A stretch of DNA of 64,000 bases from an uncultured bacterium (lineage in GTDB: Bacteria; Cyanobacteriota; Vampirovibrionia; Gastranaerophilales; Gastranaerophilaceae): contig CADCKD010000002.1 of assembly GCA_902801985.1 (NCBI GenBank), forward strand, positions 124,001-188,000. Direction: 5' to 3'. Below the pieces are notes generated by a model. That model was not told the origin of the DNA and did no database searches. It was given only the letters and a program-made list of their open reading frames with translations. Numbering within the stretch: position 1 is the first letter of the stretch; the number at the start of each line of letters is the position of its first letter. Positions 53,301 through 61,520 of this stretch are shown here, piece after piece. The position numbers were made by a program, and so were the translations under genes.

Positions 53301-53720
53301 TCATCCGAACAAAAAATGATAGAATATAAACGCCTTGCGGATGTAAAAACAGTATTAGAGTTAGATTATATTGTAGAAGAATGGAAAGACCGTTTTTCAA
53401 AACCTCCGGAATCTGTTGAAAATTTGATAAAACTAATAAGATTACGTCTTGCTGCAACAGAAATAAATATAAATGCAATAAGAGAAGTTGGTGAAACAAT
53501 AAGAATATACACACCATATACTCAAGCTGAGTGGAATTTAGTACAAAGAACACTTCCGCCAAATATATCAAGAAAAGTAAAATTTACACAAGCACCAAAA
53601 TCTTGCACAGACGGTATTTCTATCTTGATTGTAAACACATCTTATGTAAATTTTGATGAAATATTTAACATTTTGACAGATTTGTTTTATTATATACATA
53701 AAGTAAGTCACGAATATTAA
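50346..53720 (+). CDS. mfd: Transcription-repair coupling factor Mfd
   Basis: Removes stalled RNA polymerase and recruits UvrA. The 1124-residue protein has the UvrB-like N-terminal part (about 1-400), the RNA-polymerase-interacting CarD-like domain from about 450 (GEFVVHTIHGLGIYQGL), the RecG-like translocase with Walker A GDVGFGKTE near 600 and DEEHRFG near 700, the TRG motif region, and the TRCF C-terminal domain. The ATG at 50346 is preferred to an earlier TTG; it has no ribosome-binding site but a -10 box 6 nt before. The UvrB-homology region is shorter than in E. coli. Confidence 0.97.
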   Translation: MFGIKEDDISVQYEEFRAKIKENKSFGVTGLTSFLRLYLLSKIKSYSNKKILFITSTEQNTLKYQSDLKTICDIDSQIMPYQDISMYETVSQNLYNYAQQVEILQNKPQIVLCPVKSLLEKFPNEDFFKKNSIKIKIGESIDLTKLSKKLVNLGYKKVTMVSDIGEFSIRGDIADIFSINSNPVRIELWGDEIVDIRYFNNETQKSIEKAKETIIKPIYKFITVGQEDTVKKLQTNIEDEIPEENYFEGIEVYQNYFNKNLVSIFDYFEDYVIVFDETSEIYSKYEFFDEDYTKRRDENVKNGLIQLSEIKNHFTYEEFLRHTSYFQKIGFNNFVDGSMLDLIEFNAQPLRNFEANFDELEKYFNEYKDYQKIIATDYPDRVKEILAEKEIFDVEYQPSTVCGGCILPEFKTIIVTDRELFNKRPKEISASKKSYFKEKPEFIENINDIKPGEFVVHTIHGLGIYQGLSKQEIDGQLKDYLTIEYANKDKLHIPAEQINLLCRYRGSGNTRPKLSKMGGHDWENTKSKVKKAVEVVAYDLLKLYAKRKMQEGIEFLPDTNWQIEMEEAFEYVETPDQLKAIKEVKSDMESSQPMDRLICGDVGFGKTEVAMRAIFKAVTSGKQAAVIVPTTILALQHYQTISERFKPFGVQVELLSRFRTPKQQKETIKHLATGECDVVIGTHRLLQDGIIFKDLGFLVVDEEHRFGVRHKERLKQLRENIDILSMSATPIPRTLYMSLSGIKDISLINTPPKNRLPIKTYVGEWNETMVKNAINHEIDREGQVFYLYNRVETIMEMKTLLQRIVPNARIAIGHGQMDEKELEEVIVDFENHEYDVLLATTIIENGIDIPNANTMIIHDSDRFGLAQLYQLRGRVGRSERQAYCYCFYKKSKELSKDSIDRLKAIKEFTTLGSGYQIALRDIEIRGVGNILGTKQHGHMINVGFDTYCDLLEETVHELQGEKVKKQNPTIVDINVTAYIPDEWVGSSEQKMIEYKRLADVKTVLELDYIVEEWKDRFSKPPESVENLIKLIRLRLAATEININAIREVGETIRIYTPYTQAEWNLVQRTLPPNISRKVKFTQAPKSCTDGISILIVNTSYVNFDEIFNILTDLFYYIHKVSHEY

Positions 53721-53739
53721 ACAAATGAGAGGGATATTT

Positions 53740-54870
53740 ATGAAAAAAACAAAACTAATTGCGACATTGTTGGTTGCAGGTATGTTATTTACCGGTTGTG
53801 GATTAAAAGGAAATAATACAATAATAAAAATTAATGACGGAAAAATAACTCAAAAAGACTTTGATAATTTAATGGATAAACAAATTGCTCAATCTCCAAT
53901 GGCACAAATGGGTGATATGAAATCAAATAAAAACGGAATGTTATATTTGATGCTTTCACAAAGAGTATTAAACCAATTAATCATTGAAGAATTATTAAAC
54001 CAAGAAGCAAATGCTCGCGGTATCAAAGTTTCTTCCAAAGAAGTTTCTGAAGCAATAGCAAAAATCATGGACAAAATTGGCGGAAAAGACAAATTAATGG
54101 ATATTTTAAAACAGAATGGTCTTTCTGTTTCACAGTTCAAGGCAGATATAAGAAAACAAGTAAAAATGCAAAAACTTGCAATCGCAGCAGGAAATGTAAA
54201 AGTAACAGATGCAGATTGCAAAAAATTCTATGATGAAAATGCAGATAAATTCAAACACGAAGATCAAGTAAGAGCTTCTCATATTTTGATTATGGCAAAT
54301 CCATATCAATTTCAACAGGAAATAACTTCTGAAGCAAAGAAAACTTTTACAGAAGAAGAATTAAAGAAAAAAGTAGAAGCAAAAATGGCTCAGAAAAAAG
54401 AATTAGCAGAAAAACTTGCAAAAGAATTGCAAGCTGATAATTCAAAATTCGCAGCGTATGCTAAAAAATATTCAGAAGATGAAAACTCTGCAAAACAAGG
54501 CGGCGATTTAGGTTTCTTTGATAAAAAGACAATGGTTCCGGAATTTGCACAAGCTGCATTTACAGCAAAACCAAATACAGTAACAGGTGTTGTTCAAACT
54601 CAATATGGTTATCACATAATAATGGTAACAGACAGAAAAGAAGCAGGCGTAGTTCCTTATGAAAAAGCAAAAGCAGATATTCAAGAATATTTAGAATCAA
54701 GCAAACAAATAGAAGCTCTTGATAATTTAACACAAGCAGCTAAAAAGAAAGCAAAAATAGAATTTGCGAGTGAAGAATTTAATCCTGATGTTGTTGAAAA
54801 GAAACTTTCTGAACAGATGGGTAATTTAAAACAAAACTTACAAGCTCCGGCTCAACCGGCAAAAAAATAA
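53740..54870 (+). CDS. Parvulin-type peptidyl-prolyl isomerase lipoprotein (SurA/PrsA-like)
   Basis: A 376-residue protein with a lipoprotein signal ending in the lipobox LFTGC, so it should be anchored in the outer membrane or at the periplasmic side of the inner membrane. SurA_N-like helices span about 25-165 and a parvulin domain about 175-305 (VRASHILIM, YSEDENSAKQGGDLGFFDKK, FTAKPNTVTGVVQTQYGYHI). Role: folding of exported proteins. GAGAGGGAT supports the ATG at 53740 over one 15 nt earlier that overlaps it. Confidence 0.9.
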   Translation: MKKTKLIATLLVAGMLFTGCGLKGNNTIIKINDGKITQKDFDNLMDKQIAQSPMAQMGDMKSNKNGMLYLMLSQRVLNQLIIEELLNQEANARGIKVSSKEVSEAIAKIMDKIGGKDKLMDILKQNGLSVSQFKADIRKQVKMQKLAIAAGNVKVTDADCKKFYDENADKFKHEDQVRASHILIMANPYQFQQEITSEAKKTFTEEELKKKVEAKMAQKKELAEKLAKELQADNSKFAAYAKKYSEDENSAKQGGDLGFFDKKTMVPEFAQAAFTAKPNTVTGVVQTQYGYHIIMVTDRKEAGVVPYEKAKADIQEYLESSKQIEALDNLTQAAKKKAKIEFASEEFNPDVVEKKLSEQMGNLKQNLQAPAQPAKK

Positions 54871-54890
54871 AGTATAAAAAAATAAAGAAG

Positions 54891-54919
54891 GGTCTGTATG
54901 AAAATACAGGCCTTTTTTT
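54891..54919 (+). terminator. Terminator after the parvulin lipoprotein gene
   Basis: GGTCTGTAT (54891-54899) pairs with ATACAGGCC (54904-54912), one G-T pair, loop GAAA, followed by seven T. It separates the mfd block from the LicD locus. Confidence 0.85.
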
Positions 54920-54980
54920 ACCTTGAAAGCAATATTTGTTTTTGATAAATTTGTATTAATAAAAAACATTTAGGGAAAAT

Positions 54981-55952
54981 ATGGAAGAGAACAAGCCAAA
55001 TATAATATCTGATTTTTTAAAAAATATTTTTTCTGTATCAGATGCAGATTATAGTCATAAATTGATACGTATATTAGGAATACGATTTCGTATATTAAAA
55101 AAAGATAATAAAAAAGTTATAAAAATTGATTATAAAAAATATTCCGATATAACACAATTGCCGCCGGCAGAAGGATTTTTAAGGGAATATCAATTATCTT
55201 TACTGGAAATATTAAAAGAATTTGACAGAATTTGTAAATTAAATAATATACGCTACTGGCTTAGCGGCGGAACTCTTTTGGGGGCGATGCGCCATAAAGG
55301 TTTTATACCTTGGGATGATGATGTTGATGTAGATATGATGCGAGAAGATTATGAAAAATTTGCATCAATATTTAATGCGTGTACAAAATATGCAGATTTA
55401 TATTGTGAACTTTGGCGGGATAAAAATGCTAAAGCGACTTGTATATTAAAGATAAAACACAGAAAAATAAAACAGGTTTCTGTGGATATTTTTCCTCATG
55501 ATTTTTATTTCACAGCAGTAATAGGTGAAGATAAAAAGCGTTTAAACAAAAAAATAAAAAAATTGCGTAAAGGCTTAAGCTATAGTTTTTTTAGAATAAA
55601 AGACACAGAAAAACTAATGGAAAAAATAAAATATTTAACCCAAAATGTGATAAACCAAAATATAGAGGTAGATGAAAGAATATCTCCATCAATTCATTGG
55701 GGTTTAGATTTCCCGCACAGATGGAATAATTGGATTTATGATTATGATCAAATTTTCCCGCTTAAAGAGATTGAGTTTGAGGGATATAAATTCTGCTGTC
55801 CGGCAAATACAGATTTTATGCTGCGTAATATTTATGGTGAATATATGAAGTTCCCAAAAAGTATTTGCCCTCATCACACAGATGAAAAGGCTTTTACCCA
55901 AGAAGAAAAACAGGAATTATTGAAATTAAGAAAATTGTCACAGAAAAATTAA
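54981..55952 (+). CDS. LicD-family phosphotransferase (first copy)
   Basis: A 323-residue LicD/fukutin-type protein, a nucleotidyltransferase-fold family that moves phosphocholine, phosphoribitol or similar groups from CDP carriers to glycans. The core is WLSGGTLLGAMRHKGFIPWD, then DDVDVDMMREDYEKF with the metal Asp residues; DFPHRWNNWIYDYDQIFPL and a C-terminal YGEYMKFPKS follow. The first 60 residues are a basic leader. AGGGAAA precedes the ATG. First gene of the surface-polymer locus; its stop overlaps that of the XRE gene. Confidence 0.88.
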   Translation: MEENKPNIISDFLKNIFSVSDADYSHKLIRILGIRFRILKKDNKKVIKIDYKKYSDITQLPPAEGFLREYQLSLLEILKEFDRICKLNNIRYWLSGGTLLGAMRHKGFIPWDDDVDVDMMREDYEKFASIFNACTKYADLYCELWRDKNAKATCILKIKHRKIKQVSVDIFPHDFYFTAVIGEDKKRLNKKIKKLRKGLSYSFFRIKDTEKLMEKIKYLTQNVINQNIEVDERISPSIHWGLDFPHRWNNWIYDYDQIFPLKEIEFEGYKFCCPANTDFMLRNIYGEYMKFPKSICPHHTDEKAFTQEEKQELLKLRKLSQKN

Positions 55953-56263
55953 TGTTTTATTGCAAGATAAAATTTATATATTAAATTTAAGACGTTTTCA
56001 TCTTCGATTGCCGTTTTAATTTCTTTTTTCATCTCATCAATACTTTTTATCGGGTTAAACATGTATAATTCATATGGTTCAACATTTAATGCATTAACAA
56101 TTTTTTCAAAGTTTTCTATACTGGGTGCAAATTTTCCTGTTTCAATATAACTAATATTAGAAGTTCCGATACCAACCATTTCCGCAAGTTGTTCTTGAGT
56201 AATACCTCTATGCTTGCGTATTTCTTTTATTCTTGAACCAAGTTGTTTTTTTATTGAATTCAT
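55949..56263 (-). CDS. XRE-family HTH regulator
   Basis: A 104-residue protein with a helix-turn-helix of Cro/CI type (GSRIKEIRKHRGITQEQLAE, then GTSNISYIETGKFAPSIENF) and a short helical tail that may dimerise. AGAGGTG supports the ATG at 56263. It faces against the two licD genes and is the only regulator in the polymer locus, so local control is possible. Its stop overlaps the licD1 stop by 4 nt. Confidence 0.88.
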   Translation of the reverse strand: MNSIKKQLGSRIKEIRKHRGITQEQLAEMVGIGTSNISYIETGKFAPSIENFEKIVNALNVEPYELYMFNPIKSIDEMKKEIKTAIEDENVLNLIYKFYLAIKH

Positions 56264-56394
56264 ATTCACCTCTGTATAATTATCCAAAATCTTGTATAAA
56301 ATTTTAATCCCATACAATAGTAATTTTCAGGTTGATTTTTCATATTTAATATGATATTAATAGGGTGTAACTATATAAATTAAGATAAAAAATA

Positions 56395-57348
56395 ATGTTG
56401 AATAAAATATTTTCTATAAAATCATATGATTACACGCATATACAGATAGTATTTTTAGGAATAAAATTAAAATTTCCTAAAATCCAATATAGTAAATTAA
56501 AAAAACAGAACCTTTTTTACAAATACAAAGAGTCAAATACAGATATAACAACAATTCCGCAAGCAAGCGGAAAACTCAGACAAATACAACTTGCAAATTT
56601 ATTATTGCTTGATGAACTTGATTATGTGTGTCAAACGAATAATATTCCATATTGGTTGGATGGCGGAACATTATTAGGGGCTGTAAGACATAAAGGTTTT
56701 ATACCATGGGATGATGATATTGATGTTGGCATGCTTTCACAAGATTATGCAAAATTTTTAGAGATATTTAATAAAACATCACGGGATGATAATATTTATG
56801 CGGATTTGTGTTATGGTGATGTTAAATCTGATATTTTGCTCATAAAAATTAAACATAAATTATGTCCGCATTTATTTGTTGATATATTTCCTTTTTATAA
56901 TTACGGAGCAATTATTAATAGCAAAGAACAAATAAAAAAAACAATACAAATAAAGAAATTTAGGGAAAAAATAAAAAAAGAAATTTGTTCTATTAAAGAT
57001 AAAAATGAATTATTTCTATTTTTCCAAAATAAAATGAAAAACGATATTATTGCAAATGTTGAGAATACAGAATGTAATAAGCCAAATTTAGTATGGGGTA
57101 TAGAATATAACCATAGATGGAATAATTGGTTTACAAATTATGATGTGATTTTTCCGTTGCGACCAATAATTTTTGAAGGGAAAGAATATATAGGGATGAA
57201 TAATCCGGATGCATTTTTGTCAAGAGTCTATGGGAATTACATGGATTATCCGGATAAAATCACTTGCGGTCATAGTCTATATAAATGCGATGATGAAGAA
57301 TTTAAATATATAAGAGCGCTGGCAACAAAGAAATACTATTTTATGTAA
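56395..57348 (+). CDS. LicD-family phosphotransferase (second copy)
   Basis: A 317-residue paralogue of the first LicD protein with the same layout: WLDGGTLLGAVRHKGFIPWD then DDIDVGMLSQDYAKF, later NHRWNNWFTNYDVIFPLRP and YGNYMDYPDKIT. The two copies share the motifs but diverge in the middle, so they may place the same group on different acceptors. No ribosome-binding site is visible before the ATG. It is separated from licD1 by the opposing XRE gene. Confidence 0.86.
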   Translation: MLNKIFSIKSYDYTHIQIVFLGIKLKFPKIQYSKLKKQNLFYKYKESNTDITTIPQASGKLRQIQLANLLLLDELDYVCQTNNIPYWLDGGTLLGAVRHKGFIPWDDDIDVGMLSQDYAKFLEIFNKTSRDDNIYADLCYGDVKSDILLIKIKHKLCPHLFVDIFPFYNYGAIINSKEQIKKTIQIKKFREKIKKEICSIKDKNELFLFFQNKMKNDIIANVENTECNKPNLVWGIEYNHRWNNWFTNYDVIFPLRPIIFEGKEYIGMNNPDAFLSRVYGNYMDYPDKITCGHSLYKCDDEEFKYIRALATKKYYFM

Positions 57349-57404
57349 TAATTTTTGACGATGTTATGTGTTTTTGTTAGAATCAAGAAAGGTTTAAGGG
57401 ATAT

Positions 57405-58679
57405 ATGAAAGATGATTATTGGAGAGTAAAGATGTCTAAACTCCGTCCTTTAGAATATATTTTTTCGATTACCAATTCAGGAACAGATAAACTGATAATG
57501 TTTTTGGGAATACCGATAAGAATTGATCGTTCAAGATATTATAAAAAATTTTGTCAAGAATTAGATATTGAAAAAAATAAAATAGTATTTTGTAATTTTA
57601 AAGGTAGTAGTTATGGCTGCAATCCTAAATATATAACAGAAGAACTTTTACGTAGAAAACTTCCTTATGATATAGTTTGGCTGGTACGCAGCGTAAAAAA
57701 AGAGAGAGAAAAAGGAGTTTTTCCTGACAATATTCGCCTTGTCGGATATGGAACAAAGCAAGCATTAAAAGAACTTGCCAGTGCAAAACTCTGGATTGAC
57801 AACCAAAGAAAAAACTATTTTATTAAAAAAGGTTTGGTAAAAAAAGAAGGTCAGTATTTTATTCAGACTTGGCATGGTTCTTTGGGAATAAAAAAATTAG
57901 ATGCGGATGTGGAAGCTTTTACTAATGAATACAAACAAGAATGGGTTGAATGTTCTAAATATGATTCTTCAACATGGGATTATTTATTAACAAATAGTGA
58001 ATTTGAAAATAAAATCTTTAAACGTGCTTTGTGGTTTAACAATGAAATAAAACAATTTGGACATCCCAGAAATGATATTTTCTTTAAGAATTCCTCTAAA
58101 ATTCAAGATAAAGTAAGAGAATTTTACAATATACCACCTTATAAAAAAATTCTTTTATATGTTCCGTCATTTAGAGATGATGGAGATATTGAGTGTTATA
58201 AGTTAGATTACAAAAGAGTTTTAAAAGAATTAGAAGCAAAATTTGGCTCGGAATGGGTTTGTATAATTAGACTTCACCCGAGAGCAAAAAAATTTGATAA
58301 ATATATAATTCCGGAATGTGAAAATATAATTGACGGAACTTTCTATCCGGATATACAGGAGTTATTGGTTTCAGCTGATGTTGCCATAACTGATTATTCA
58401 AGTTGCATATTTGACTTTATGTTATCAAAAAAACCGGGATTTATTTTTGCAACAGACGTAGAAAAATACAATACAGACAGAGGGTTTTATTATCCGCTTG
58501 AACAGACGCCGTTTCCTGTTGCATCAAATAATGATAAGTTAATAGAGAATATACAAAATTTTGATATGACCAAATATCAACAAAATGTAGAACAATTTTT
58601 ACAAGAAAAAGGCTGCATGGAAGACGGGCAAGCCTCAGAACGTGTAGTTGATTTAGTAGAGGAGTTGATGAAAAAATGA
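57405..58679 (+). CDS. CDP-glycerol/ribitol phosphotransferase (TagF/TagB/TarL-like)
   Basis: A 424-residue member of the CDP-glycerol glycerophosphotransferase family. Typical blocks: KIVFCNFKGSSYGCNPKYI, LWIDNQRKNYFIKK, YFIQTWHGSLGIKKLDADV with the catalytic His, and ITDYSSCIFDFMLSKKPGFIF for the CDP-polyol phosphate. The family forms phosphodiester-linked polyol chains as in teichoic acids and some capsules. AAGGGAT precedes the ATG. It ends with TGA inside ATGA, overlapping the next gene; this is the only TGA stop I found in a complete gene of the window. Confidence 0.85.
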   Translation: MKDDYWRVKMSKLRPLEYIFSITNSGTDKLIMFLGIPIRIDRSRYYKKFCQELDIEKNKIVFCNFKGSSYGCNPKYITEELLRRKLPYDIVWLVRSVKKEREKGVFPDNIRLVGYGTKQALKELASAKLWIDNQRKNYFIKKGLVKKEGQYFIQTWHGSLGIKKLDADVEAFTNEYKQEWVECSKYDSSTWDYLLTNSEFENKIFKRALWFNNEIKQFGHPRNDIFFKNSSKIQDKVREFYNIPPYKKILLYVPSFRDDGDIECYKLDYKRVLKELEAKFGSEWVCIIRLHPRAKKFDKYIIPECENIIDGTFYPDIQELLVSADVAITDYSSCIFDFMLSKKPGFIFATDVEKYNTDRGFYYPLEQTPFPVASNNDKLIENIQNFDMTKYQQNVEQFLQEKGCMEDGQASERVVDLVEELMKK

Positions 58680-59419
58680 ATATAGCAATAATATTTGCCG
58701 GCGGGACAGGACAAAGATTAAAAAATGGTGTTGATACAACTCCAAAACAATTTTTAAAAATTTATAATAAGCCAATAATAATTCATACATTAGAATTATT
58801 TCAAGAGCATGAAGAGATAGATAAAATCTATATTGCAATTCATCCTGATTATTATAAATATATGCAGGATCTTGTAAAACATTATTATATTTCAAAAGTT
58901 GCAGGAATTGTAAACGGCGGAAAAACAGGGCAAGATTCTATATATAATGCTCTAAAACTTGCACAGAGTGAAAATTCAGATGATTCTATAGTTTTAATAC
59001 ATGATGGTGTGCGTCCGAATATCACTCCGGAAGTTATTTCAAAAAATATTAAATGTGCAAAAGAAAATGGTAACGCAATTACATGCACTTCTTGTTTTGA
59101 AACAATTTTGATTAGTGAAAATCATAAAAATCCAAAACATGTTCCATACAGAAAAAATACGTATTCTGCTCAAGCGCCTCAGTGTTTTCATCTGGGTGAA
59201 ATTGTAAAAGCACATGAAACAGTGAGAAAAACTAATCCAAATTATACGGATATCGTTGATTCTTGTACACTTTTTAAGTCTTTAGATAAAGAAACCTATA
59301 TGGTAGAAGGTAATAGAGGCAATATAAAAATAACAACAATAGAAGATTTATACATATTGCGGGCTCTAATACGTTATAAAGAAGATATGGAAGCCTTTGG
59401 AATAGACGGAAAGGAATAA
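58676..59419 (+). CDS. TarI/IspD-type CTP cytidylyltransferase
   Basis: A 247-residue cytidylyltransferase. The CTP loop is IIFAGGTGQRLKN and TPKQFLKIYNKPIIIHTLE follows; IHDGVRPNITPEVI, SAQAPQCFHLGEIVKAH and GNIKITTIEDLYILRALI are family motifs. It makes either CDP-ribitol-like donors (TarI) or CDP-methylerythritol (IspD). Start overlap with the TagF-like gene and the LicD neighbours favour a polyol-phosphate donor. The usual partner TarJ is absent, and an NAD epimerase follows 3 nt later instead. Confidence 0.85.
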   Translation: MNIAIIFAGGTGQRLKNGVDTTPKQFLKIYNKPIIIHTLELFQEHEEIDKIYIAIHPDYYKYMQDLVKHYYISKVAGIVNGGKTGQDSIYNALKLAQSENSDDSIVLIHDGVRPNITPEVISKNIKCAKENGNAITCTSCFETILISENHKNPKHVPYRKNTYSAQAPQCFHLGEIVKAHETVRKTNPNYTDIVDSCTLFKSLDKETYMVEGNRGNIKITTIEDLYILRALIRYKEDMEAFGIDGKE

Positions 59420-59422
59420 TGT

Positions 59423-60424
59423 ATGGCAACAATTTTCGAAAAAGATATCGATGAGATTATACAAAACTTTGATATGTCTGTTTTTGAGGGTAAATGTGTT
59501 ATGGTAACCGGCGCGACAGGCTTAATCGGCAAATTATGTGCTAAATCATTATTAAAATCCGGAGTAAATGTTGTTGCACTTGTCAGAAATGAAGAAAAAG
59601 GTAAGAAAATTTTTGGAGAAGTGAAAAATTTGAGATTTTTGGTTCAAGATATAAATTCTCCAATAAATTATGAAGGTCGGATTGATTATATAATTCACTG
59701 TGCAAATACAACTTCATCATCTGATTTTGTAGAAAAACCTGTTGAAACAATTTATACAACAATAAACGGAACAAGAAATGTTTTAGAATACGCAAAACGC
59801 AGAGGTAAATATTTAGAAGGAATGGTTTTTCTATCATCTTTAGAGATATATGGCAAAACAGAAAAAGAAAATATAACAGAAGATGATTTAGGTTACATTG
59901 ATATTCTATCAACTCGCAGCAGTTATTCGCAAGGCAAAAGAATGGCAGAAACCATGTGTATATCTTATGGAAAAGAATATAATGTTCCAATTAGGATTGC
60001 ACGACTTTCACAAACATTTGGGGCGGGGGTTTCAAAAGAAGACAACAGAGTTTTTGCACAATTTGTAAAAAGTGTGATAAATAAAGAAGATATTGTTTTA
60101 TTCACCAAAGGGGAGACAAAACGCAACTACTGTTATACAACAGATGCAGTAAGAGGAATTTTCACAATATTAACAAAAGGTGAGAATAATCAAGCATATA
60201 ATGTAGCAAATAAAAATACTTATATTTCTATTGCAGATATGGCTAAAACACTTGAAAACGCAGATACAAAAGTGGTTTTTAAGATTGATAATGTAGACAG
60301 AGGTTACAATCCGACAATAAAAATTTGCTTAGACACGACAAAATTAGAACAATTAGGTTGGAGTTCCAAAATAGATTTACCTCAAATGTTTGATAGAACC
60401 ATACAATCAATGAAAGAAGAATAA
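59423..60424 (+). CDS. NAD-dependent epimerase/dehydratase (extended SDR)
   Basis: A 333-residue extended SDR protein. The Rossmann motif is MVTGATGLIGKLCAK near residue 28, the catalytic SSLEIYG and SYSQGKRMAE provide Ser, Tyr and Lys in order, and RNYCYTTDAVRGIF is the late substrate block. Relatives include UDP-glucuronate decarboxylases and CDP-/dTDP-sugar epimerases. Its place directly after the cytidylyltransferase suggests a CDP-linked substrate, but this is inference. Stop and next start overlap (TAATG). Confidence 0.88.
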   Translation: MATIFEKDIDEIIQNFDMSVFEGKCVMVTGATGLIGKLCAKSLLKSGVNVVALVRNEEKGKKIFGEVKNLRFLVQDINSPINYEGRIDYIIHCANTTSSSDFVEKPVETIYTTINGTRNVLEYAKRRGKYLEGMVFLSSLEIYGKTEKENITEDDLGYIDILSTRSSYSQGKRMAETMCISYGKEYNVPIRIARLSQTFGAGVSKEDNRVFAQFVKSVINKEDIVLFTKGETKRNYCYTTDAVRGIFTILTKGENNQAYNVANKNTYISIADMAKTLENADTKVVFKIDNVDRGYNPTIKICLDTTKLEQLGWSSKIDLPQMFDRTIQSMKEE

Positions 60425-61518
60425 TGGAAAAATTAAAAAATATAGAATTTATAAGAGTTTTTTTAATATGTGCAATAGTTTTTTTGCATATGTTCATTGA
60501 TAGAAAATGGTGTCTTTGTACGTTATTTCCCGATATTTCTATTTACCAAACCCTAAAATCTGCAATAGCTCATTCTAATAATGGTGTAGAAGGATTTTTT
60601 ATTGTTGCGGGATTTTTTCTTGTTTATACATTTAAATCTCATTTGAGTTTAAAAAACTTTATTTTAAAGAAATATATAAGATTATCTCCTGTAATTTTAT
60701 TTTCAATGGGTTTGTGTGCAATAGGCTGGTTGTTAGGTGCAATGCATTTTAAACTAATACCCAATTTATTAACGGTATTTTTATTAAATAACTTTGTTGT
60801 ACAAATAGGTGTAGGACAAAATCCTATTTTATGGTACACTTCTGCCCTTTTTACTGGCTTATTACTTTATTTTTGTTTAATAAAATATTTGCCTGTTAAA
60901 ATAAAATATTGGACCATAGCAATAGTGGCTATAAGTGGTTATATAATACTGGAAATTTTACAACATGGATCATTTGTAAAACCTATAAAAAATTATCACC
61001 ATATATTTAATATTGGATTTCTACGAGCTGTCGGCGGTATTGGTTTGGGGTGTTTAATAGGGTATTTATACAAAAATATTTTGTCCAAATTCAATCAGCC
61101 TTTAAAAAACATGCTGCTAAAATGGTTTTTCACACTGTTGGAATTTGGTTTTATGGGTTTTATAATATGGTGGTGCATGTGTATTCACAAGAGTATAAAT
61201 AATATAGTAATAGTTTTGTGTTTTGGGATTTTGCTTATTTTATTTCTCTTTAAAAAAGGTTATTTATCTCAGATAACCGATAGTGATATTTGGGTAAAAC
61301 TAGGGCGATATCAATATTCTATTTATGTTGTGCATTATGTAATAATTAGGATACTTGGTTTAAAAGTCTGGAAACATTGTCCGGATTTCGTTTCTGCACA
61401 TCCGATTATGCCAATAATATTAAATTTGGTTGTAATTTTGTTGATTGGTATTTTTGCTTATCATATGGTAGAATTACCTTGCACCAAATATTTGAAAGCA
61501 AAATTGATAAGGAAATAA
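60424..61518 (+). CDS. Acyltransferase family 3 (OafA/YrhL-like) membrane protein
   Basis: A 364-residue protein with about ten membrane segments. It opens with KNIEFIRVFLICAIVFLHMF, the acyltransferase-3 start with the catalytic His, and has GVEGFFIVAGFFLVYTFKS soon after; QYSIYVVHYVIIRILGLK near the C-terminus is the late family motif. It should O-acetylate or otherwise acylate a surface sugar. It joins the epimerase (overlap) and the ABC transporter (start 3 nt after its stop). Confidence 0.87.
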   Translation: MEKLKNIEFIRVFLICAIVFLHMFIDRKWCLCTLFPDISIYQTLKSAIAHSNNGVEGFFIVAGFFLVYTFKSHLSLKNFILKKYIRLSPVILFSMGLCAIGWLLGAMHFKLIPNLLTVFLLNNFVVQIGVGQNPILWYTSALFTGLLLYFCLIKYLPVKIKYWTIAIVAISGYIILEILQHGSFVKPIKNYHHIFNIGFLRAVGGIGLGCLIGYLYKNILSKFNQPLKNMLLKWFFTLLEFGFMGFIIWWCMCIHKSINNIVIVLCFGILLILFLFKKGYLSQITDSDIWVKLGRYQYSIYVVHYVIIRILGLKVWKHCPDFVSAHPIMPIILNLVVILLIGIFAYHMVELPCTKYLKAKLIRK

Positions 61519-61520
61519 AA

